52,936 nucleotides of DNA, taken from Neisseria shayeganii 871 (GTDB lineage: Bacteria > Pseudomonadota > Gammaproteobacteria > Burkholderiales > Neisseriaceae). The translations under genes were made by a program, and so were the position numbers. Position 1 is the stretch's first letter; each line of letters opens with the position of its first letter. The stretch spans positions 490,024 through 542,959 of the forward strand of contig NZ_JH164926.1 in NCBI RefSeq assembly GCF_000226875.1. The letters are read 5' to 3'. The notes beneath the pieces were generated by a model. It saw only the letters and a list, made by a program, of their open reading frames with translations. It did not search any database and had not been told where the DNA came from. This document shows, piece after piece, positions 41,171 through 49,886 of this stretch.

Positions 41171-42469
41171 TCAATCCACTTGGGCGATGGTCTGCCCGAC
41201 ATGGCGCAGCGGCGACAAAGTGGCTTCCAAATGCGCCTGGGTTTGGCGGAATTTGGCCAGCTCTTGCGCATTCAGCTTTTTCGCCGGCAAGGCAACCGCC
41301 ACCGGGTTCACCGGCTGGCCGTTGAGGCGCACCTCGTAATGCAGGTGCGGACCGGTGGAACGGCCGGTACTGCCCACGTAGCCGATGATTTCTCCCGCCG
41401 CTACGCGCATTCCCGGCGCAGCAGTGGTGGAAAACGCGCTCATGTGGGCATACAGGGTTTCCATGCTGCTGTTGTGGCGCAAAACCACGGTGTTGCCGTA
41501 ACCGCCTTTCCACCCGCGGAACTCCACCACGCCTGCGGAAGGCGCACGAATCGGCGTACCGGTGGGGGCGGCATAGTCGATACCGGTGTGCATACGCAAG
41601 CCACCCAAAACGGGATGGATGCGCAAGCCGTAAGGCGAACTGATGCGGCTGCCCGCCACCGGCTGGGTTTCAAAACCTTTTTTCAAAGGCTGGCCCTTGG
41701 CATCGTAATACTGGCCGCCACCGTCTTCACCGAAATAATAGGCGCGGTACAACTCGCCTTTATGGGTGATTTCCGCGCTCAAAATATCGCCGGTGGCCAG
41801 CTCCTGGCCGCGGAAATACATGCTGTCATACAGCACGCGCACGGTATCGCCGCGCTCCAATTTGCTCAGATCCAAACTGTCGCTGAAAATCTCTTTCAGC
41901 GATTCACGCACTTCCACCGGAATGCCGGCCTGCGCCAACGAGCCGGTGAGCGAAGATTTGATGACCACCGCTTTCAGGCTGGGCATGGTTTCGGTTTGCA
42001 CCTCGCCCACTTGGGCGCGCCAATGGCCGTCGGCCAGCTCCAGCGCAATCAAATTGCGCTCGCCGTTGTCGTCATCATTAAAAAACTGAACGTGGGTGGG
42101 ATTGCCGCGCGTGTCAATCTGCATGCTGATCACCTGATCGGGGCGCAACTGCAGCAGTTTGGTGTCGATGGGGCTCTCGCGCAGAATGTTTTGGATATGG
42201 CGCTCGTCAATGCCGAAGCGGCCCAATACCAGGCTGAGGTTGTCGCCCGCTTGCACCACCTCGTCGCGCCAGTAGCTGGCGGCGGGCGGGGTGCCGCGGA
42301 CATAAACGGAAGGCAGGGTTTCCAATACCCGCTTGCTTTCATGAGCCGGTACCGCAGCGGGCGGTTCGGTGAGGGCATAAGCGGCAACGATGCCGCTAAA
42401 AGGCAGAACGGCTGCCAACAGAGCCAAACGGACTCTACGGCGGCGCCAGATAGATGGTGAATCGGTCAT
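41171..42469 (-). CDS. M23 (LytM-type) peptidoglycan endopeptidase, MepM-like
   Basis: Periplasmic endopeptidase that cuts peptide cross-links of peptidoglycan. The 432-residue protein has an N-terminal membrane anchor or signal segment (about residues 12-33), a LysM/OapA-like region (VVQAGDNLSLVLGRFGIDERHIQNIL, about 70-95), a helical middle, and the M23 domain near residues 290-395 with the zinc ligands in HTGIDYAAPTGTP (His, Asp) and GPHLHYEVRLNG (HxH). The architecture matches MepM/YebA. It stands alone, behind an inverted DUS-like pair. Confidence 0.93.
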   Translation of the reverse strand: MTDSPSIWRRRRVRLALLAAVLPFSGIVAAYALTEPPAAVPAHESKRVLETLPSVYVRGTPPAASYWRDEVVQAGDNLSLVLGRFGIDERHIQNILRESPIDTKLLQLRPDQVISMQIDTRGNPTHVQFFNDDDNGERNLIALELADGHWRAQVGEVQTETMPSLKAVVIKSSLTGSLAQAGIPVEVRESLKEIFSDSLDLSKLERGDTVRVLYDSMYFRGQELATGDILSAEITHKGELYRAYYFGEDGGGQYYDAKGQPLKKGFETQPVAGSRISSPYGLRIHPVLGGLRMHTGIDYAAPTGTPIRAPSAGVVEFRGWKGGYGNTVVLRHNSSMETLYAHMSAFSTTAAPGMRVAAGEIIGYVGSTGRSTGPHLHYEVRLNGQPVNPVAVALPAKKLNAQELAKFRQTQAHLEATLSPLRHVGQTIAQVD

Positions 42470-42692
42470 GCGTATTCCTGTGGCCGGGACTCGTCCCGCT
42501 CAAACATCATCAAAACGGACGGGCAAACTGCTGGCCGGACCTATCTTGTTGTTGCTTACAGCGGGAATCCGGCACCAGTAGCAATAATGGTGCCATTTTA
42601 AGCCAAAAACCAGAGCCAACCTTGCTGATTTTGCGGCATTTTACGTATCAAACAGGCAGGTAAATGCGCATGAAATTCGTGTTAACAAAGAC

Positions 42693-42729
42693 TTCAGGTA
42701 GCCTGCACCGCGGAACCAGGCTACCTGAA
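42693..42729. terminator. Inverted AG-eikDUS pair behind the YihY-family gene
   Basis: TTCAGGTAGCCT at 42693-42704 and AGGCTACCTGAA at 42718-42729 can pair, followed by A5 on the plus strand. Confidence 0.65.
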
Positions 42730-42756
42730 AAAATATGTAAATGCGAAACAAGCGGC

Positions 42757-44022
42757 TTATTTTTTGTCGCCTTCGGCCACAAAAACAGGCAGGTCAACAT
42801 CGGGAGCTGACTCTGCGCGGCAGATAAATTCCGCCAGCGTCATGTCGGTGGCGGCCAAGGCCGGCTCCATCACCTGCTGCACGGCGCGGCCGACATCGTC
42901 CTTTTCGTTGTCGCTGCTGCGGTAAACAAACAGGCTGAACAATTCGCCCACGCGGATGTGCTCCGGCGCGGTTTTCAAGAGCCAGTTGCCGTGCCGGCTT
43001 TGGGTGATATAGCCTTTGAGCGCCAGTTTTTCCAACAAATCGCCTAATTCGTCGTAACCCATATTGATGTGGCTGCGGAACTCCTGGATTTTGATGCTCT
43101 GGCCTTTGTCTTGCGCCTGACTGAGCAGCAGCAATACTTTCAACACATCGTCGAAACGGCCGCCGTTGCCGAACTCGCGGCGGAAGGCATCGCCTTCCCA
43201 ATAAGACAACGAAGCCGTCAACACCGCACCGGTGAGGATCACCATCCACATCAGGTTCAACCACAGCAGGAAAATCGGAATCGCGGCGAAGGTGCCGTAC
43301 ACCAGCTGGTAGCTGTTGAAGTTGCCCACATAAAAGGCGAAACCGCTGCGCAGCAATTCCAAACCCACGGCTGCGAATACGGCGCCGATCAGGGCATGGC
43401 GGGCGGGAACAAAACGCGCCGGCACCAGTTTATACAGCAGCCACAAAGCGGCGGCCGAACCCACCAGCGACACCAGCAACTGCACGGTATTGGCCAACAG
43501 CGGATAATTGAGATAAAAGCTGGTACGCGCCCACACCACGCCCCAGGCCGACATGCCGATGCCCAACACCAAGGGGCCGAGACTGAGCAAAGCCCAATAC
43601 ACCAAAAAACGGGTGAGCACATTGCGCGTGCTGTTGACCCGCCAAATCTGATTGAAGGTGCGTTCGATGGTTTGGATCAGCATCAGCGAGGTCACCATCA
43701 TCATGATGATACCGATGGCGGTCAGCTTGCTGGCTTGGTCGCGGAACTGAAACAGGTATTCGCTTACCGCATCGGCTCCGGCCGGCATCAGCGTTTGCGT
43801 GATCAGCTGGTTAAACTGCGCGGAAACGTCGGCAAACATGGGAAACGCCGACACCACCACCAGCATCACCGTAATCAGCGGCACCAAGGCCAGCAAGGTG
43901 GTAAAGGTGAGGCTGGAGGACACCTGCGGTACATTGACTTCGTTGAAGCGGTCGTAAAGAAAACGGGCAAAAGCCCAAGAACGGCTGCGGCCGAAGCGCT
44001 GAAACGATTTTTTCAATGGCAT
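42757..44022 (-). CDS. YihY/virulence factor BrkB family membrane protein
   Basis: Inner-membrane protein of the YihY (BrkB, formerly called RNase BN) family. The 421-residue protein has about six membrane segments in the first 270 residues (VSSSLTFTTLLALVPLITVML begins the first; GIIMMMVTSLMLIQTIERTFNQIWRV; VYGTFAAIPIFLLWLNLMWMVIL) and a cytoplasmic C-terminal domain of about 150 residues with a winged-helix-like part (ELGDLLEKLALKGYITQSRHGNWLL). The start at 44022 (MPLKKSFQRFG) has AGAAAGA upstream; an ATG 16 codons earlier lacks support. The function of the family is unsettled. Confidence 0.9.
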   Translation of the reverse strand: MPLKKSFQRFGRSRSWAFARFLYDRFNEVNVPQVSSSLTFTTLLALVPLITVMLVVVSAFPMFADVSAQFNQLITQTLMPAGADAVSEYLFQFRDQASKLTAIGIIMMMVTSLMLIQTIERTFNQIWRVNSTRNVLTRFLVYWALLSLGPLVLGIGMSAWGVVWARTSFYLNYPLLANTVQLLVSLVGSAAALWLLYKLVPARFVPARHALIGAVFAAVGLELLRSGFAFYVGNFNSYQLVYGTFAAIPIFLLWLNLMWMVILTGAVLTASLSYWEGDAFRREFGNGGRFDDVLKVLLLLSQAQDKGQSIKIQEFRSHINMGYDELGDLLEKLALKGYITQSRHGNWLLKTAPEHIRVGELFSLFVYRSSDNEKDDVGRAVQQVMEPALAATDMTLAEFICRAESAPDVDLPVFVAEGDKK

Positions 44023-44102
44023 GCGGTCTTTCTGTGTTGTGTGCGGATAAAAATAATAGGACAGCCCCAATGCTTGCCCATTATGGAGATCAAGCCCGTA
44101 AA

Positions 44103-44137
44103 ATCAGGCTACCTGAAGGTTTTTCAAGCAGCCTGAA
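44103..44137. repeat. AG-eikDUS paired with a variant copy
   Basis: AGGCTACCTGAA at about 44107-44118 faces TTCAAGCAGCCTGAA at about 44123-44137, in which the uptake core is altered to a kingDUS-like AGGCTGCTTGAA. It lies in the gap between tal and the YihY-family gene. Confidence 0.5.
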
Positions 44138-44183
44138 CAAGTTTGGCCGTCGCTTGCCGCCTACGGCCTTGATGGTTGCGCCC

Positions 44184-44218
44184 CACAGGCTGCCTGAAAG
44201 GCTTTCGGGCAGCCTGTG
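44184..44218. terminator. Hairpin built on the AG-simDUS-like core AGGCTGCCTGAA, behind tal
   Basis: CACAGGCTGCCTGAAAG pairs with CTTTCGGGCAGCCTGTG (one G-T type mismatch) around GC. The 12-mer AGGCTGCCTGAA is the uptake dialect reported for Simonsiella rather than Eikenella. It lies 12 bases from the tal stop. Confidence 0.7.
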
Positions 44219-44229
44219 CAAACACCCGC

Positions 44230-45285
44230 CTAAACCAGCGGAGCCAACAGCCGTTCGAAAGCGGCCGCAAACTGTTGCAGGCCGTCGTCCTGCAAACGGG
44301 CGGCCAACACTTCCACGTCCACCCCCAAAGCGGCCACTTCGGCCAACACCGCCTCGGCCTCGGCCACAGACTGCACCAAACCCGCCTCTGCCCGTCCGTG
44401 CGCCAAGAAAGCCTTGAGGGTGGCCTCCGGCACGGTATTTACTGTCTGCATGCCGATTAAGCTGTCTACATACAGCGTGTCCGGATAAGCCGGATTTTTC
44501 ACGCCGGTACTGGCCCACAGCAGGCGGGGCACCTGAGCGCCCTGCTGCTGCAGAGCCAACCAGTCGGGTGCGGAAAAAACCTGCTGCCAGTCGCGGTAGG
44601 CCGCTTTGGCCAGCGCAATCGCGGTTTTCCCCTGCAAATGTGCCGGCAGGGTGGCATCCAGCGCCGCATCGATGCGCGAAATAAAGAAACTGGCCACCAC
44701 CTGAATCCCGGCCAAGCTGCCGCCCGCACGCAGCCGCGCCTGCAAACCCTCCGCATAAGCCGCGTAGGCCGCACGCACCCGGCGGCGCGAAAACAGCAGG
44801 GTCAGGTTCACATTGATGCCTTCGGCCACCAAAAAGGTTAAGGCGGTCAGGCCGGCATCGGTGGCCGGCACCTTGATCATGGCATTCGGGCGCTTGATCC
44901 AAGCCCACAGCCTTTTCGCCTCCGCCACCGTACCTCCCGCATCGTGGGCCAGCTCCGGCGCCACCTCCAAGCTGACCAAGCCGCCGCTGCCGCCGGAAGC
45001 CTCGTATTCGGCCAGACACACATCGCAGGCGGCCTGCACGTCGGCCACAGCCAGCGTTTCGTAACGCGCTTTCGGGCTCAAGTCGCGCTGTTTGAGCTGC
45101 GCCACCGCTTCCGCATAGCAGGCATCAGAGGCAAACGCTTTCTCGAAAATAGCCGGATTGGAGGTCACGCCGCCCACACCTTGGCGCAGCAAATCGGCCA
45201 AGCCGCCGCTGCGGATCAGCGAACGCGAAAGATTGTCCAACCAGATTTGTTGGCCGTGTTGTTTGACTTCCTGCAAAATGCCCAT
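44230..45285 (-). CDS. tal: Transaldolase
   Basis: Pentose-phosphate enzyme that moves a dihydroxyacetone unit from sedoheptulose 7-phosphate to glyceraldehyde 3-phosphate through a Schiff-base lysine. The 351-residue protein has the family signature VTSNPAIFEKAFASD, the ExSGG-type segment VSLEVAPELAHDAGGT, and the Schiff-base region PNAMIKVPATDAGL, whose Lys is the catalytic one; also NVNLTLLFSRRR and LLWASTGVKNPAYPDTLYVDSLIG. Length fits the long TalB/Tal-PGI-type subfamily. The start at 45285 (MGILQEVKQHG) has GGAGG upstream. It is divergent from kdsD with an 89-base gap. Confidence 0.95.
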   Translation of the reverse strand: MGILQEVKQHGQQIWLDNLSRSLIRSGGLADLLRQGVGGVTSNPAIFEKAFASDACYAEAVAQLKQRDLSPKARYETLAVADVQAACDVCLAEYEASGGSGGLVSLEVAPELAHDAGGTVAEAKRLWAWIKRPNAMIKVPATDAGLTALTFLVAEGINVNLTLLFSRRRVRAAYAAYAEGLQARLRAGGSLAGIQVVASFFISRIDAALDATLPAHLQGKTAIALAKAAYRDWQQVFSAPDWLALQQQGAQVPRLLWASTGVKNPAYPDTLYVDSLIGMQTVNTVPEATLKAFLAHGRAEAGLVQSVAEAEAVLAEVAALGVDVEVLAARLQDDGLQQFAAAFERLLAPLV

Positions 45286-45374
45286 AAAATCCCGACCTCC
45301 GTAAAGCGTTTTCAAAGCGCAAAGAACTTACCCGATTCCGGCTGCCGCCGCAAGCCGGATGCCGAAAGCCCGTC

Positions 45375-46352
45375 ATGACCACCGATCCGCAATCTTTTCT
45401 CGCCTGGGCGCGCGAAGTGCTCGCCATTGAAGCCGACGCCCTCCGCGCCCTTGCCGATGACCTCGACCACAACTTTCCCCTCGCCTGCCGCGCCATTTTA
45501 GACTGCCCCGGGCGCGTGGTGGTGAGCGGCATGGGCAAAAGCGGCCACATCGGCCGCAAAATCGCCGCCACCCTGGCTTCCACCGGCACACCCGCCTTTT
45601 TCGTCCACCCGGCTGAAGCCGCGCACGGCGACTTGGGCATGATTGTGGACGGCGACGTGGTGCTGGCGATTTCCAACTCCGGCGAAAGCGACGAACTGCT
45701 CGCCATCATGCCGGCGTTGAAACGCAAAAACGCCACCCTGATTGCCCTTACCGCCCGCCCAGAGTCCACGCTGGCGCGGCATGCCGACATCCACTTAACC
45801 GTGGCCGTGCCGCAGGAAGCCTGCCCGCACGGCCTCGCCCCCACCAGCAGCACCACTGCGGTGCTCGCTTTGGGCGATGCGCTGGCGGTGGCTCTGCTGC
45901 GCGCCCGCGCCTTCACCCCCGACGACTTCGCCCTCAGCCACCCCGCCGGCAGCTTGGGCAAACGCCTGCTGCTGCATGTGTCGGACGTGATGCACCGCGG
46001 CGAAGAACTGCCCGTGGTGCAGCCCGATACCCCGTTTGCCGACCTCATCGTGCGCATGAGCGAAAAAGGCTTGGGCATGGTGGCGGTGGCCGACCAAGCA
46101 GGCTACCTGAAAGGCATTTTCACCGACGGCGACCTGCGCCGCCAATTCCAACTCGGCCGCGAACTGCACGGCCTGAGCGCGGCCGATGTGATGGGCACCC
46201 GTCCCAAAACCATCACCGCCGACAAGCTGGCCACCGAAGCGGTGAAAACCATGCAGCAAAACCGCGTCAACGGGCTGCTGGTGACCGATGCCGAAGGCAA
46301 ACTCATCGGCGCGCTGAATATGCACGACCTGCTGAAGGCGCGCATCGTGTAA
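45375..46352 (+). CDS. kdsD: Arabinose 5-phosphate isomerase
   Basis: Converts ribulose 5-phosphate to arabinose 5-phosphate, the first step of KDO synthesis for lipopolysaccharide. The 325-residue protein has an N-terminal SIS domain (VVVSGMGKSGHIGRKIAATLASTGTPAFFVHPAEAAHGDLGMI; AISNSGESDELLAIMPALKR) and two CBS domains (from HVSDVMHRGEELPVV and from DVMGTRPKTITADKLATEAVKTMQQNRVNGLLV). Length is normal for KdsD/KpsF. An AG-eikDUS at 46102-46113 lies in frame and encodes GYLK. No capsule genes adjoin, so KdsD is preferred over KpsF. Confidence 0.95.
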   Translation: MTTDPQSFLAWAREVLAIEADALRALADDLDHNFPLACRAILDCPGRVVVSGMGKSGHIGRKIAATLASTGTPAFFVHPAEAAHGDLGMIVDGDVVLAISNSGESDELLAIMPALKRKNATLIALTARPESTLARHADIHLTVAVPQEACPHGLAPTSSTTAVLALGDALAVALLRARAFTPDDFALSHPAGSLGKRLLLHVSDVMHRGEELPVVQPDTPFADLIVRMSEKGLGMVAVADQAGYLKGIFTDGDLRRQFQLGRELHGLSAADVMGTRPKTITADKLATEAVKTMQQNRVNGLLVTDAEGKLIGALNMHDLLKARIV

Positions 46353-46380
46353 ACCTTTGCCCACTGTTTCCGGCCAAAGA

Positions 46381-46408
46381 AAAAGGCGGGTGCCGTTGCC
46401 CGCCTTTT
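46381..46408. terminator. Bidirectional terminator between kdsD and nadC
   Basis: AAAAGGCGGG and CCCGCCTTTT pair perfectly around an 8-base loop. The two genes converge here. Confidence 0.88.
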
Positions 46409-46417
46409 GCCTGTCCG

Positions 46418-47296
46418 TTAGTTTGACGACAAAAAATCCAAACCGATGTCCAACGCCCGGCTGCTGTGGGTCAGGTAGCCCAGCGCGATAAAATCCACGC
46501 CGGCAGCCGCCACTTCGCGCAGGCGGTTGAAGGTGATGCCGCCCGAGGCTTCGCAGCGGGCTTGGCCGCGGCACATGGCCACGGCCTGTTTCAGCGTTTC
46601 CGTGTCCATATTGTCCAGCAACACCAAATCGGCTCCGCCCGCCAAGGCCTGCTCCAGCTGCGCCAGCGTATCCACTTCCACCTCGACGGGAATCAGATGG
46701 CCGGCCAGGTTTTTGGCTCGCCGCACCGTTTCCTGCAGGCTACCTGAATACACCAAATGGTTGTCTTTAATCAGCATCGCATCGTCCAAACCCAAGCGGT
46801 GGTTGCAGCCGCCGCCGGCACGCACGGCGTATTTCTGCAAAGTGCGCAAGCCGGGAACGGTTTTACGGCTGCAGGTGATGCGGGTCGGATAATCTTGGAT
46901 TTTGGCCACCGCGGCGGCCGTCATGCTGGCGATGCCGCTCAGATGGGTCAGATAATTGAGCGCGGTGCGCTCTGCCGTCAGCAAGGCGTGCGCCGAACCG
47001 CCCACTTTCGCTAACACCTGCCCTGCCCGCACCGGCGTACCGTCCGCCGCCAGCGCCTCAAATTTTATTGAAGCATCGGTTTGCGCAAACGCCAAGCGGG
47101 CCAAATCCATGCCCGCCAACACGCCGTTTTCCCGGCTCACCACCGCCAATTCGGCCTGCGTGCTGGCAGGAATCACCGCCGCCGAAGTGATGTCGCCGCG
47201 GCGCCCCAAATCCTCCAGCAAAGCCTGCTGCACAAACGGCTTCAACACCACATCGGGCAAGGGAAACAGCAAAGGCGGTGTGGTAAAAGAAGGCAT
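46418..47296 (-). CDS. nadC: Nicotinate-nucleotide pyrophosphorylase (carboxylating)
   Basis: Quinolinate phosphoribosyltransferase, which forms nicotinate mononucleotide, the third step of de novo NAD synthesis. The 292-residue protein has LLEDLGRRGDITS, ERTALNYLTHLSGIAS, CSRKTVPGLRTLQKYAVRAGGGCNHRLGLDDAMLIKDNHL (substrate-binding Arg, Lys and His), VEVEVDTLAQLEQAL, LLDNMDTETL and CEASGGITFNRLREVAAAGVDFIALGYLTHS. The start at 47296 has GGAGAG upstream; an earlier ATG would include this ribosome site. It lies 21 bases behind nrtR. An AG-eikDUS-like site at 46736-46748 lies inside. Confidence 0.95.
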   Translation of the reverse strand: MPSFTTPPLLFPLPDVVLKPFVQQALLEDLGRRGDITSAAVIPASTQAELAVVSRENGVLAGMDLARLAFAQTDASIKFEALAADGTPVRAGQVLAKVGGSAHALLTAERTALNYLTHLSGIASMTAAAVAKIQDYPTRITCSRKTVPGLRTLQKYAVRAGGGCNHRLGLDDAMLIKDNHLVYSGSLQETVRRAKNLAGHLIPVEVEVDTLAQLEQALAGGADLVLLDNMDTETLKQAVAMCRGQARCEASGGITFNRLREVAAAGVDFIALGYLTHSSRALDIGLDFLSSN

Positions 47297-47317
47297 AGGG
47301 CTCTCCATAAAGTTCGG

Positions 47318-48259
47318 TTATTTGCGCAAAGGCAGTTTGATGTCGGAAATCAGGCTTTCCAGCAACACATTGTCTTTAAACTGATAAAGCTGAGCCGGGC
47401 GGCCGATGCCGCCGGCCGTATTGCCGGGCAGCGGCTCGAGCAAATCCTGATGCTTGATTTGGCGGCGGAAATTCTGCTTGTGCAGCTGCCGCCCGATGAG
47501 GGCTTCAATGCTTTGCTGCAGCTGCAGCAGGGTAAATTGCGGCGGCAGCAGCTCGTAAATAATCGGACGGTATTTGATTTTGGCCCGCAAGCGCGATATG
47601 GCGGTCGCCAACACGCGCCGGTGGTCGTGCGCCATCGGCCGCCCGGTGAGGGCCGGATCAAACCCCGCCGCCGGCTCGGGCGATTCGCGAATCAGGCCGG
47701 CTTCATAGAGCAGTTCGTAACGCAGCAGCACATATTCTTCCGACCAGCCGTAAGGCACCAGCCCCCAGCACAAATGCGTGCGGTTCAGGCGCTCGCGCCG
47801 TCTGGCCTCGGTGTCGGCCGTGTTGGCCCAGCGGCGCAGGTGCTGCACGATATGCGCCACGGTTTGCCCGTGATTCGGATGGCAGGTGTTTTCCCACGGG
47901 AAATAGCCGTACCAGTCGCACCACTTGGCGGCATCGTTGAGAATGTTTTCGTCCGCCTCGCGCACCAGCCCCAAATAGCTCACATAAAGCACCGGCAGGC
48001 CCTGCCCGTTTTTGCGGCCGGCGTCGATAAAGGTGTAGAGCTGCTCCACATAGCCCATCGGCTGGCCGGTTTTCTTCGCCACCCACACCCGCACCCCGGC
48101 CTGCAGCGAACGGTGTACCGGCAGCAGCGGGCCGTTGAGCAGCAGGCTGCCCTGCTCCACCGTCAGCACGCGCGGGCGGCCGTCGGTAACGGCTACCAAC
48201 ACCGCCACCAGCTCAACCAAGCCTTCGGCGCTGCCGCTCTCATCGGGGAAAGGATCCAT
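47318..48259 (-). CDS. nrtR: NrtR-like NAD-biosynthesis regulator (degenerate Nudix plus winged helix)
   Basis: A 313-residue protein with a Nudix-fold N-terminal domain (about residues 14-150, including GQPMGYVEQLYTFIDAGR and LPVLYVSYLGLVR) and a C-terminal winged helix (about 205-300: LRAKIKYRPIIYELLPPQFTLLQLQQSIEALIGRQLHKQNFRRQIKHQDLLEPL...GRPAQLYQF), the architecture of NrtR, which senses ADP-ribose and represses NAD genes. The Nudix box Glu residues are missing (VWVAKKTGQP in place of REUxEExG), so catalysis is unlikely and a regulator role fits. It sits between nadB and nadC on the same strand. A palindrome over the nadA promoter is its probable operator. Confidence 0.85.
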   Translation of the reverse strand: MDPFPDESGSAEGLVELVAVLVAVTDGRPRVLTVEQGSLLLNGPLLPVHRSLQAGVRVWVAKKTGQPMGYVEQLYTFIDAGRKNGQGLPVLYVSYLGLVREADENILNDAAKWCDWYGYFPWENTCHPNHGQTVAHIVQHLRRWANTADTEARRRERLNRTHLCWGLVPYGWSEEYVLLRYELLYEAGLIRESPEPAAGFDPALTGRPMAHDHRRVLATAISRLRAKIKYRPIIYELLPPQFTLLQLQQSIEALIGRQLHKQNFRRQIKHQDLLEPLPGNTAGGIGRPAQLYQFKDNVLLESLISDIKLPLRK

Positions 48260-48330
48260 CTTCTCTGTATCCGTTTATCGGCTGAAAAACGTATTCTAGC
48301 GCACCTGGCTGCATAAACGGCTGCGGCCTG

Positions 48331-48359
48331 AGGCTACCTGAAAGCCTTTCAGGTAGCCT
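48331..48359. terminator. Inverted AG-eikDUS pair between nadB and nrtR
   Basis: AGGCTACCTGAAAG (from 48331) pairs with CTTTCAGGTAGCCT (to 48359). It could weaken transcription from nadAB into nrtR-nadC; whether nrtR has its own promoter in 48260-48330 is unclear. Confidence 0.7.
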
Positions 48360-48362
48360 AAC

Positions 48363-49886
48363 CTAAAGAGCCGCTTCGGCGGCGGTGCAGTCGGTGTTGA
48401 AATGGGCGCCGACATTACGGTTTCGTGATACGGCGGCATCGGCCGCGGCTTTGGCGCACAGCAGCAGATTGCGGTCTTCGTATTCCCATGCGGTTTGCGG
48501 TTCGGGTAAGGTGTTCAGCCAAGCGTTTAAGACGGCCTGTGCTTCAGCCAAGCCGTTATGATTGCGCAAAATGCCCAAGCAGGATGCAGTCAGGCGGTGC
48601 AAATTTTCGCGGTTGAACACGGGCAGGTTTGAGGGCGGATTCGCCGGTGTATGAACGCTTGGCTCGGTGCGTTTCAACAAAATCTGTTTCCCCCCCTTCT
48701 CTATCCGTTCCGCCGCCTTACGCGCCATGACTACGCATTCCAGCAGCGAATTGCTGGCCAAGCGGTTGGCTCCGTGCAGGCCGGTGCAGGCGGCTTCGCC
48801 CAAGCAGAACAGGTTGGCGATTTGGGTTCTGCCGCAAGTGTCGGTGGTCACGCCGCCGCAGGTGTAATGTTGCACGGGGCAAACGGGCATGGCTTCGCGG
48901 GTGATGTCGATGCCGTTGGCCAAGCAGTGGGCGTAAATGCTGGGGAAATGGCTGCGGACAAATTCTGCTGGGCGGTGGCTGATGTCGAGCCGCACAAACG
49001 GTTCGTTTTGCTTGGCGATTTCTCGGGCAATGGCGCGGGCGACGATGTCGCGCGGTGCCAGTTCTGCCAAAGGATGTTGACCCAGCATAAAACGTTCGCC
49101 TTGTTGGTTGCGCAACACGCCGCCTTCGCCGCGGACGGCTTCGGAAATCAGAAAAGTCCGCCCGTCTGTTTTATGCGGTAAGGCCAAGCCGGTGGGGTGG
49201 AATTGGATAAACTCGGCGTTTTCGATGGTGCAGCCCGCCCGCAAAGCCATCGCGATGCTGTCGCCCGTGCATTCCGGCGGGGTGGTGGTGTGCGGATAAA
49301 TCTGCCCCAAGCCGCCGCCGGCCAGCACGGTATAGCGCGCATGCCATTCGGCTGTATGGCCGTTTTCTTGAGATAACACGCGCAAGCCGCAAGCCGAGCC
49401 TTCGGGATTTTTCAACACCTCCAGCGCCATATGGCGTTCAAACACATGGATATTGGCTCGGTTGCGCAAGGCGTGATGCAGGTTTTCCATCACCGCTTTG
49501 CCGGTGTGGTCGGCAATATGGGCGATGCGGCGCATGCTGTGGCCGCCTTCGCGGGTTAAATGCAGCAGGCCGTCTGAATTTCGGTCGAACGGCACGCCAA
49601 ATTGCAGCAGCCATTCAATCGCTTGCCCGCCTTGCGCCAAAATGTCGCGCACCGCCGTTTCATCGCACAATCCCGCTCCGGCGGTTAAGGTGTCGGCCAC
49701 ATGCTTTTCCAGCGTGTCAGGATCATACAAAACCGCGGCAATACCGCCCTGTGCATGGCTGCTGGCGCTGTGTTGCAGGCGGTTTTTGCACAAAACGGCG
49801 ATGCGATAGCTTTCAGGTAGCGAGAGTGCCAGCGTTAAGGCGGCCAAGCCGTTGCCGGCGATGATAAGATCCCATTCGGTGTTCAT
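48363..49886 (-). CDS. nadB: L-aspartate oxidase
   Basis: Flavoprotein that oxidises L-aspartate to iminoaspartate, the first step of de novo NAD synthesis. The 507-residue protein begins MNTEWDLIIAGNGLAALTLALSLP, an FAD-binding start with GNGLA in place of the usual GSGxA, then SASSHAQGGIAAVLYDPD, REGGHSMRRIAHIADHTG, GGLGQIYPHTTTPPECTGDSIAMALRAGC, ENAEFIQFHPTGLAL, and HYTCGGVTTDTCGRT, the active-site region of the succinate-dehydrogenase-like family. The start at 49886 overlaps the nadA stop by one base (TAATG), so nadA and nadB are translationally coupled. Confidence 0.95.
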   Translation of the reverse strand: MNTEWDLIIAGNGLAALTLALSLPESYRIAVLCKNRLQHSASSHAQGGIAAVLYDPDTLEKHVADTLTAGAGLCDETAVRDILAQGGQAIEWLLQFGVPFDRNSDGLLHLTREGGHSMRRIAHIADHTGKAVMENLHHALRNRANIHVFERHMALEVLKNPEGSACGLRVLSQENGHTAEWHARYTVLAGGGLGQIYPHTTTPPECTGDSIAMALRAGCTIENAEFIQFHPTGLALPHKTDGRTFLISEAVRGEGGVLRNQQGERFMLGQHPLAELAPRDIVARAIAREIAKQNEPFVRLDISHRPAEFVRSHFPSIYAHCLANGIDITREAMPVCPVQHYTCGGVTTDTCGRTQIANLFCLGEAACTGLHGANRLASNSLLECVVMARKAAERIEKGGKQILLKRTEPSVHTPANPPSNLPVFNRENLHRLTASCLGILRNHNGLAEAQAVLNAWLNTLPEPQTAWEYEDRNLLLCAKAAADAAVSRNRNVGAHFNTDCTAAEAAL

